Shown here: piece by piece, positions 56,517 through 64,000 of the stretch
How the letters are laid out: the number at the start of each line of letters is the position of its first letter
Position numbering within the stretch: position 1 is the first letter of the stretch
Assembly (NCBI GenBank): GCA_009617715.1
Contig: VTFK01000020.1
Span: 124,001 to 188,000, forward strand
DNA from: Plectrocnemia conspersa
Taxonomy: Eukaryota; Arthropoda; Insecta; Trichoptera; Polycentropodidae
Length of the DNA: 64,000 nt
Direction of reading: 5' to 3'
Notes under the pieces: generated by a model
Databases searched by the model: none
Told to the model about the DNA's origin: nothing
Seen by the model: only the letters and a program-made list of their open reading frames with translations
Program-made: the position numbers and the translations under genes

Positions 56517-57555
56517 TGCCTGAACTACACTCTCTGGAAGTTGGCCAAGATTGGCCAAGGACGGAGAATATGGTGGGTTACTTCGGTCGAGTTCGGTTCT
56601 GCCCGCTCTAAAATCTCTCGGAAGTTGTCCGAGGTTACCGAGAACGGGAGGTAATTGGGGGGGGGGAACACTGTCGGCAAAAGGACCGAAGCCGGAGCTG
56701 CTCTTTCGAGCGCGAGCAGTGAGATACTTCCCCTTTCGCTCTCTCGCGTGTTAAGTGATGACAGTGAGAGATATAACGATATGGTGTTTCGCAAACTGAG
56801 ATAGAACGAGTAACTCGGTTTAATTTCAGTATGAGCGTAGGCGTCCTATGGTCAACACGCATTTCGAGCGCTGCATCGTGGTCACGTGGTCAAATTATAA
56901 TACCACATGCTTATCGGGGACTTCAACAGACTCTTACTGACATCTTTGAATATTTTAGGGCATCAAAAGGAATTAATTATATTTTTGATAGTATATTCTT
57001 CTAAAAGAAATCGTTATTTTTTTTCATATAAAATTAAATAATTAAAAAATAATTAGTGGTATTTGATTTTGTTAAAAAAAATCGTTTCGAATATCCTTAT
57101 GTATTTTCCTAGATTGGTTTATATAAATCTCACACCATAACGAATTCTTATTTAGAATCGATGGCGACAAATTCTAGGATAGTCACAGATGTGGTGTTCG
57201 TATTCTGAAGTATCATTTTTATGCCTTATGGCATTTTGCAAAAGCCGACAAAGATTTTGCGTAAATTGAATATTTACGACCGAAAAGTTTTCACTGATAT
57301 TGTATTGGTGAGTGCCCACACAAACTTTTATAATTATCAGTAGCGTAATTTTAATAATATGACAATTTAAAAATTGCGATTAGTTGGCACATTTTTCGAT
57401 TGCGCGCAAATATGCCAACTGTACGTGACAGAAGCCGCCGTCCGGACGGCATATGAAATTTGCGGCAATGTGGTCGCTTACTCGATGTCGTAGGTCTCGG
57501 CCGACTTCAGTTGTAACTTTGGTTCGGACAACTTCCAGAGAGTGTAGTGCAGGCA
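56517..57555 (+). mobile_element. ~1.04-kb TIR element, copy 2 (both ends present)
   Basis: The ends are TGCCTGAACTACACTCTCTGG and the inverted form ...CCAGAGAGTGTAGTGCAGGCA, giving a TIR of about 27 bp with one change. ATA on each side is compatible with a 3-bp duplication, as in CACTA-like or Harbinger-like elements, but this is weak. It is collinear with copy 1 at 33483. A G-run at about 56656 marks a roughly 40-bp deletion relative to copy 1. The interior has no conserved ORF. Confidence 0.8.
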
Positions 57556-57559
57556 ATAC

Positions 57560-59370
57560 ACTTATTTTATATGTGTGGTAAACTGTTTTATAATACATTT
57601 AATAAAATTAACAAGAAAATAATATGTCTGAGTCACACAAATATCTTTCAATAAAAAACATGACCTATAATATTGTCCAATGATTTCCCAATATGGCACA
57701 AGTTTATTTGATAATCTTATATGTTGATGAATATATTACTTTGAATACCAAGTATGTACTTACTTACGTAAATCATTGTTCATTCGTGGAAGTCATGTTT
57801 TGCATTAAAAATATACTAAACGTAATTCATAATTACGTGATTTGCAAATGACCATTATAATCGCACGTCCGATCGAAACAGTTTTATTCAAAAACACACC
57901 ATTGTAACGATTTCAAGGAAGTGCACGTTTTATGGACAATATTTTCCTCGAGTCCTTTTAATTGTTTTACAAACGTCTTCCATTTTTACAGCCTTGCCAC
58001 TCTGTCGCATTCTTCGTCGTAAAATGCCTTTTAAAATGTTACCTTTGCTCGCGCTCTGTGTATCGCGTTACAGACTCTTCTTACAAAATTATGATGAAAC
58101 GACGCGACCACCAACATTGAAAATGTCAAACCTTTGTTTTATTTTGCAACATGACTATATACAATAATTCATTATAAACAATCGATCTTCATTGAGGTGT
58201 GCTCCACTTTAATAACCGTGAAATCAATATTATTATAGATGCATAGTTTCGCGTTTCAACCGCAATCGGTTTGCTTCTCAGCTATCAAAGATCGTTTTCA
58301 ATCTTAACTCTTGCACTGTTTTGCTTCATACAGGAAGTAAACAAGGATCACTTCTCGCCGGAAGGGTCTGAGGTGCTTCCTTCCAAAATAACTCAATGCG
58401 CTGGGGACAGTTTTGGAAAGGCTCTTTCCGTTTCGCTGGAGGAAGTCTGTTACTTTTTTCCTATTCTGTTATTTTTGTAGTACACATTAACGAAGCCGCG
58501 AGGAGTGAGTCATGCGTGTAATTATTTCCTAGACCGTTTTGGACACAGAGCCTGAGAGAGAGAGAGAGATACGAGTGGCCCGCGGGCCATAAGAATGCGG
58601 ATGAAGGAAGCGTACTTGTGTGTGTTTGTGTATGTGCGATTGTGTTCGAGCATACTTGTTTGAGTACCTTCTCGCGATCTTATAATGTTAACAGGTTAGG
58701 GACATGAGAATCTTTAATCACCAGAATACAATTTTAGGAGCAGGAAGTAGCGGATAGGTTACGCTTTGAACGTGACAATCTTTTTCGGATTAATGCAACT
58801 TGTGCTATCCTTAATAGGATGCATTTTACGACCTCTTTCTCTTTGCAGATATTGCTGCTAAACTGAGCATTCGTGATAAACGACCCACATTTGCCGATTT
58901 TGCCCGTTTCAGTATTGCACGCTTCTCTTGCGTAATAAATCTGCCAAGACACGCGCTACCTTGCACGATTCCATTTTTTCTCATTGCTATATAGTTGATG
59001 GCGAGGCTAGGCTTTGTTGTCCAATTCCTGGCGCTGCTCTTGATTTTGGCAATTGAGTCTTGTATACGCGTGAATCAGAATTGGGCATCTTGGCGCACAT
59101 TAACCCGTTCGTTGCCGAAATCCGATATATCAACTTTTGGCTACTATAATCAAATATATTTGTAATAGACTAGGGTATTTTATTCTTAGCTCCCAAAAGG
59201 CTTCATGCCTGAATGTAAATTATTATTATGTAAATTTAAATAATAAAAATTCAACAAAAAAATTTAAAATATTTTTTTTAAAACATTTACTCGAAAAAAC
59301 ACGTTTTTTATAATTTAAAAATAATAAAATTGAACAATAGAAATAATTCCATATTTGAAAATCGAAAATC
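57560..59370. other. Single-copy block with a possible exon
   Basis: After a CTTCATACAG acceptor-like string (ending 58333), the plus strand is open to 58480 with coding-like codons (EVNKDHFSPEGSEVLPSK, then GDSFGKALSVSLEE). No family is recognised and no partner exon is found. A GA run is at about 58556-58568. The rest is unassigned. Confidence 0.3.
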
Positions 59371-59374
59371 CCAC

Positions 59375-59720
59375 ACATTATGGACCGAATAGCGTAGTCC
59401 GAAACGTCTCAGACTAATAACTCTGAGGTTGAGGGTTCGAGTCCCGGCAGCAGCACTCGAATTTTTATTTAAAAAAATGCGCTATTATTAAAAAAAAACG
59501 GTCACATCTGCAGTGGTATCTATTGGTTATAAATTATATTACACATAATAATTTTTAATTATTAATATAGATGTCACCGATTCCCAGACTTTCAGTCTGG
59601 TGGTTAATACTTACTTGTAAGTATTCGTGATATCTAATTGACAGTTGGTACAGATTTACTCTGTTGTAATACGAATCAGGCGTGTGTGGTGAGATATCCT
59701 CTCCCTTTGGCTCGCTCACA
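59375..59720 (+). repeat. SINE-like repeat with tRNA-Ile-like head
   Basis: Positions 59381-59455 resemble a tRNA. The A box TAGCGTAGTCCG is at 59390-59401. A six-pair anticodon stem (CTCAGA/TCTGAG at 59408-59413 and 59422-59427) encloses CTAATAAC, with AAT where tRNA-Ile has its anticodon. The B box GGTTCGAGTCC is at 59434-59444. The acceptor and T stems do not pair fully, so it is not a functional tRNA gene. The body continues with ACTCGAATTTTTATTTAAAA (also at 61518) and GGTGGTTAATACTTACTTGTAAG (similar to 11925). Confidence 0.65.
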
Positions 59721-59734
59721 CATAAAGTAGCAGG

Positions 59735-59783
59735 GACCCAAATGGCACGACCCCAATTTACCGTGTTATTGGGGGGTCTACTG
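59735..59783 (-). repeat. Possible solitary pogo/Tigger-type terminus
   Basis: On the minus strand, after TA, it reads CAGTAGACCCCCCAATAAC, then ACGGTAAATTGGGGTCGTGCC, in the style of pogo/Tigger ends. No partner terminus was found nearby, so it may be a decayed end or coincidence. Confidence 0.3.
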
Positions 59784-59784
59784 T

Positions 59785-60300
59785 ATTTCTACTAGCAAAA
59801 ATATAATTTATATGTGCTATTAAAATTATAATTTGCACTAAAATGTATATTAAATTTAATTCGACAGTTGCAAAATGCTCTTTTGATATTCAAACCCAAA
59901 CTTAATCTAATGAAAGTTCAAAAACTACAGTTAGTTTTAGAAGTTTTATAAGTTCAAGTTGTGTTTGAATAATTCATTCAGGTTAGATTTGGGTTTTAAG
60001 AGGAAATGGATGTTTCGCAGTGAATCTATATTTTTTTAGTAAAGTTATATTTTCACTAGTTTAAATTACATTTGACTGAAACTATTTTTACGATGCAATG
60101 ATTTTTTTACGATGCAATGATTTAAAATTATCAGATGAAGACCACTGTCGCTTTTTTAGCATAAAATTAAACACATTTTAGATAATATTTTCACTAATAA
60201 AAATATATATATCTACCGGCGAAAATGTAATCTAATACGATTTCACTGAAATACCAGTGAATATATATTTTCACTAGTAATAAAAATATGGATAATTCCA
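59785..60300. repeat. Composite foldback repeat, copy V (inverted-repeat form)
   Basis: The CTAGCAAAAATATAATTTA, ACAGTTGCAAAATG and CAAACCCAAACTTAATCTAATG modules come first in plus orientation. They are followed by AGGTTAGATTTGGGTTTT, ATGGATGTTTCGCAG and the CACTAG module in minus orientation. So this copy is an inverted duplication of one half of the composite family and lacks the GC-rich foldback. Confidence 0.6.
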
Positions 60301-60309
60301 CGAATATTT

Positions 60310-61455
60310 TGCACTGGACTTGCGCGTGGTCGTGAAATTAAGTACCATTTTTTCGATTTGTTATCAAGGTGCTAATTGACTGTCTCCATCGCCTTCCTCT
60401 TTTACGACGGCAATAAACTTGCCACTCTCCAGTCTTGAACTCTGACTTTGTCTCCTAATAAGGGTCGACCACCCTTGCTAGCCAAAGACGTTCGCCGCAC
60501 TTATGCATCTAATAATAATATTCCCCGTCGTACATAAATTCGCTTTGTTAAGGTCTACCTGTGTTTTGTTTACACTACTGTACAACCAACCTTCGCCTGC
60601 TCAGATATATACGTAATAACATAGATTTCTGATCTAACGATTGTTTCGACGACTCTCACGGCCGACTGGCGCTGAAAAGGAGAATTAAAGCTGAACGGGT
60701 CTCAACTCAAGGATAACTATCAAATCCGTTGCGGTTTTTTTATTTTTAACTGAGATACTATCGAGAGTATTTGCCAACACTGCAATTATATAATCCATAT
60801 CGAGTACCAGGAAGTTCATATCGAATTGACTCTGGGTAGTAAAATATTCAAGCGAACATGCGCATCCTTTGAACAGTCTATTTGGAGCATCAGAATAATG
60901 GTAACGGTTTCACAGCCATTTTGGAATAGAACAAAAGTCGCACTCTCTTCTCAAAAAAAACGTGCTTTGTAATTCGATTTTTTCATCGAACGCATTCGAC
61001 TTTGACATTGTTACTATTTAAAAAGCGTGTGTGAAATAGCGGTTCTTTTTGGTTACGTTGTAAATTTCTTGGAACTGTCTCCATCGGAGGGCTTGGTCGA
61101 TTACATTTTATGAAGTGGTTAATAGAGTTAGACGAATGCCAATTAATTGGAAGTGAAAGATGTAAGAAAATCTTAATTAAAATATGACAATACGTACTAT
61201 GAAGTCCCGTATGTTCTCTTCTTAAAGTCTAATTAATGTCGTCCGACAATTAACAGTCATGCTCCAATCATGTTTTTATCGACATGAACTTGAAACTAAA
61301 ATAAAAGCATTTAAGACAATAAACCAGTAATAAAAAAAGTATGTCTGGTGATGTAACACAGGGATTAAATTATTTTATTTATTATGATAATGACTTGCAT
61401 ATGCTTATGATACAATTTAAATTTATTAATGGAATGGATGAGGTATAACAAATAT
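60310..61455. other. Non-coding block
   Basis: CpG-containing to about 61250, then AT-rich. No gene, RNA or repeat was recognised. Confidence 0.4.
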
Positions 61456-61459
61456 ACAT

Positions 61460-61560
61460 AAATATATCCGTAAGAGACTGGTAACCCGGAGGTCACAGGT
61501 TCGAGCCACGGCAGCGGACTCAAAATTTTATTTATAAAAATGCCATTAAAAAAAAACATA
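61460..61560 (+). repeat. SINE-like fragment with B box
   Basis: AGAGACTGGTAACCCGGAGGTCACAGGTTCGAGCC is tRNA-like over its second half (read in parts: GACTGGTAACCCGGAGGTC, then the B box GGTTCGAGCCA at 61498-61508). It is followed by GGCAGCGGACTCAAAATTTT, as in the 59.4-kb SINE. The A box is weak and the body is truncated. Confidence 0.55.
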
Positions 61561-61564
61561 GCCA

Positions 61565-62095
61565 TTAAAGGATTATTGCAATGAAATTAAAAATAATTAA
61601 TAAATTTCAATAAGCAAATATAAAATTTATAAATTGTATGGAGTGAATCTATGTATGTGTTAATTCAAGAATTGTGCCAACTAACTTATTACTGTTATTT
61701 TTTATTAATTAAGATTCTTCTGACACATTTTAAACGCATCAGCAGAAACAGAACTTGCAAGTTTGCAAACTGTGTGACCATATTTGCCTACGTGTTTATA
61801 TATTTACTGCTTAAACTCGAGACCACCACTAAACCAGCAAATAATATTGACGCCTCAGTTTTTCCAAGAATATTTGCTATGAAATAGCAATATCATCGTT
61901 GTTTATATAATAAAACATTATTCGCTAAATTTACCTCTTCGATATCGACGAATGCTATGGTCATTCTTAAAATTATTTTGGTATACAATTTATAAAAAAA
62001 TTATCCTCTATCTATAAAGCTTATATCTAGTGTAACGTATCGTTCGCGATATGGCTCACCTATCTGCTCTCTCTTATCAAACAAATCAGATCAAC
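61565..62095. other. AT-rich non-coding
   Basis: The open frame 61651-61887 has no recognised domain. Nothing else was noticed. Confidence 0.4.
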
Positions 62096-62099
62096 GTGC

Positions 62100-62165
62100 A
62101 AAAAATCGCACTTCTCGGAATCCAAGAATTCACGTCAAAAGCGATAAAATCGTAGTAAGAATTTT
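62100..62165 (+). repeat. Composite repeat, foldback-arm fragment
   Basis: CACTTCTCGGAATCC and AATTCACGTCAAAAGC, then GATAAAATCGT, match one arm of the composite family foldback (compare 5742-5785). Only about 60 bp remain. Confidence 0.5.
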
Positions 62166-62169
62166 ATTT

Positions 62170-63085
62170 TGCGTTCTAGTCGATCGTTTTACCGGCTCTC
62201 TTTGATGTCCTCTGCCAGCCGTGCACGTGTGTGTCATGTCATAGTTTGCGATTTATTACACGCGTACCATTTGCATGCACAATCGCACTCGCCGCGCTCA
62301 TCACTCAGGACGATAATGGCAATTAAACGGGGCCTTCTCCTCGCCTCGATCGTTCCGCCCACAGCGGCGTCCTGACTATTACCACTACTATCGGCTCGGC
62401 CGCCTTCTAATTAAGCTGCTCGTTCTTTTTGTTTGCCGTTTGATCTGCCGAGCAAAAGGAGGCAAGGACGTAGCGTGTCCTTTGAAAAATTCGCGTGACC
62501 TGGTATCTACTACGCGGTGTCTTTTCAAGCTCGCATTTAAATAAAAAAGGTTTAGGTTGTGTGAATGCTACTACGGCCATTGTTAGTTACCATTCATTAT
62601 AACATAATACATACAAGTGCATGACATGCATTGCAAAACTGATAACATTACATAACATGTAAAAGGGAATTTTTCAATTATAAAGAATGACGTGATTGTA
62701 AGCTCAAAATCTGCGCAAAATAGCTTAGATACTGAAGTATTCATGCGTGTTCTTTTAAACCGGTTATAAATAGAGTTTATACATATTCGTAAAGAGATAA
62801 AATTCCATAGCTGCACAATATTGACTCGAAAATATGATTAATTTCTGAAATTTCGGCAGTTAAAATTTATTTTTTATTATTTTATTTGTCTGGATACATA
62901 ATATTTCCGTACTTTTGAAATTGTAATAAGGTTAATTTACTAATACTGTATTACTGGTATATCCACTTAGTCTGTAAAATAGGTTGAAATTTCAAAATAC
63001 CAAAATACAATAATGGGATGGTTCAATGTAATTAATTCAACTACTTTTAACAGTGTATTGATATATTAATGGGGACAATTTAAAT
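62170..63085. other. CpG-containing then AT-rich non-coding
   Basis: 62170-62520 is GC-richer with a 68-codon plus-strand frame of no recognised family. The rest is AT-rich and unassigned. Confidence 0.4.
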
Positions 63086-63089
63086 TAAC

Positions 63090-63285
63090 AATATATATAA
63101 ACGAATTGTTTGTGCATTACTGTTGGGCGGATTAGATGCGAATGAGCATTGGTCAGAACAGTGAACACTCCATGAATAACTTTTTTTTAAATGCACAAAA
63201 AAATCGTTTTCTGTATCAAAAGTATTTATTTAAATGCACATATCTCTTTAAATAATTCCCTGTTAAATCGCAATATTAATTAATC
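63090..63285 (+). repeat. Interspersed repeat, fourth copy
   Basis: AAACGAATTGTTTGTGCATTAC, then GCGAATGAGCATTGGTCAGAAC, then AATGCACAAAAAAATCG, and TTTAAATGCACATATCTC with TGTTAAATCGC, are collinear with the 47195-47410 copy. The inverted pair of that copy is partly preserved. Confidence 0.65.
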
Positions 63286-63299
63286 TAATATTTAAAATA

Positions 63300-63490
63300 C
63301 CTGCAAGAAGGATCAGTCGGTGAGAAATACCTGAAAGATCAGAGTTCGAATCTCATACGAACCTTTGTGTTTTTTTAATTTCTATTGTGTCTGAAAGATC
63401 ACAATTATTATTTATTATATAATTATAATTTCGATCGATTATTACAGATTATATTTTCTTTAATTTTCCTAATCTTGGGTTAATAAAACG
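63300..63490 (+). repeat. SINE-like repeat with tRNA-type A and B boxes
   Basis: GATCAGTCGGT at 63311-63321 and AGTTCGAATCT at 63343-63353 are spaced like polymerase III A and B boxes. The body (TCTATTGTGTCTGAAAG, then ATTATATAATTATAATTTCG, then ACAGATTATATTTTC) matches that of the repeat at 6225-6600. No cloverleaf folds fully, so it is a tRNA-derived repeat rather than a tRNA gene. Confidence 0.6.
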
Positions 63491-63499
63491 TAAATAAAA

Positions 63500-64000
63500 T
63501 TAAATCAGGTTAGGAGACTAATTTGAATTTTCAAATATTTCAAACAAATTAATTATAGAAAATCTTTGTTATTGCCGTAATTTTATAAATTACTCATATT
63601 TTAGAGTTTGTGTAGATGTGGACTGTGTCGTAAGTATGTATGAATCTATATATTTTGATTCTTTATAAGTGTAAGAATATATTCGAACATTTAGAAACTA
63701 ATTGAAAGCTGTAATTATAGGTTATAGTTAATAAAACTTCTACAGACTGATTTCAGTCTAGTGTATACGAATTTTAATGGGCAATGGTGGCCGGGGAATT
63801 TAGCGGGCGATTGAGGAGCCATGAAGGGCGACGGAAAAGTGGGCAAAAAGTTTTTTGTTCAAAAAATATTTTTGAGGTATTATATATTTATAAGTAAAGT
63901 AAATATATTTTGCATAAAATATAATGTGTTTTTAGGATCTTTTGAAAGTGGCCGAAAGTAGCAAATATTTAATACAAGTAGTAAATATTTCATATAAATA
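63500..64000. other. AT-rich non-coding end of window
   Basis: No gene, RNA or bounded repeat was recognised in the last 500 bases. Confidence 0.45.

Noticed and set aside
59381..59455. Functional tRNA-Ile gene
   Set aside because: Polymerase III boxes and an anticodon-like arm are present, but acceptor and T stems do not pair properly and the body is repeated elsewhere; it is a SINE-type head.
1..64000. CRISPR arrays, prokaryotic operons, prophage, rRNA genes
   Set aside because: No regularly spaced identical repeats with unique spacers, no ribosome-binding-site-led gene clusters and no rRNA-like conserved blocks were seen on either strand.

Overview
The window looks like repeat-rich, AT-rich nuclear DNA from an arthropod, most likely an insect. 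The evidence for this is indirect. No long conserved reading frame runs through it. The recognisable protein traces are decayed transposases and reverse transcriptases (Tigger/pogo, mariner, jockey-like and RTE-like LINEs). There are many short non-autonomous elements with intact target-site duplications, including TTAA-flanked piggyBac-like and 8-bp-flanked hAT-like elements, plus tRNA-headed SINE-like repeats. No bacterial gene organisation, rRNA, CRISPR array or prokaryotic operon signal is present. The exact species cannot be told from the sequence.

Layout. 1-4.9 kb: non-coding DNA with one piggyBac-like MITE (2.1-2.6 kb). 4.9-6.7 kb: the first copy of an abundant composite foldback repeat, then a SINE-like repeat. 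8.1-9.1 kb: a decayed LINE interrupted by another LINE's tail. 10.3-12.9 kb: a TTAA element fragment and a 1.08-kb hAT-like element that carries a LINE reverse-transcriptase piece and a mariner transposase remnant. 14.9-15.5 kb: a possible MULE-like element with tandem ends. 17.0-18.8 kb: hAT-like (TAGGG-end) fragments and a 232-bp TTAA MITE. 20.2-25.5 kb: two more composite repeats, then a jockey-like LINE split by a 1,050-bp internally deleted Tigger element. 27.2-28.1 kb: a middle-repetitive sequence split by a 556-bp piggyBac-like MITE, with the empty-site structure visible elsewhere in the window. 28.66-29.02 kb: the only place where I see a tentative host exon pair (membrane-anchor-like N-terminus). 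29.4-30.6 kb: a Tigger transposase remnant into which a 233-bp hAT MITE has inserted. 31-33 kb and many blocks from 41 to 63 kb: higher-GC, CpG-containing single-copy sequence with no recognisable gene. 33.5-34.6 and 56.5-57.6 kb: a pair of about 1.04-kb TIR elements. 36.3-41.3 kb: a TAGGG-end hAT-like element, a TTAA element, a mariner fragment and a full composite repeat. 43.3-43.9 kb: an inverted copy of the TTAA element. 49.8-50.6 kb: a second copy of the deleted Tigger. 55.3 kb: a 241-bp hAT-like MITE with a perfect 8-bp duplication. 59.4-63.5 kb: three SINE-like repeats and further fragments.

Functionally this is best read as an intergenic or very large intronic region. Its history is layered transposition: LINEs and Tigger are the older substrates, and piggyBac-like and hAT-like MITEs inserted into them later. 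No working multi-gene system was found. The most informative items are the reconstructable nested insertions and the composite repeat, which seems to combine direct terminal repeats, a foldback core and a LINE-coding-derived segment. All family assignments are from motif and terminus reading only; no alignment or database search was run.
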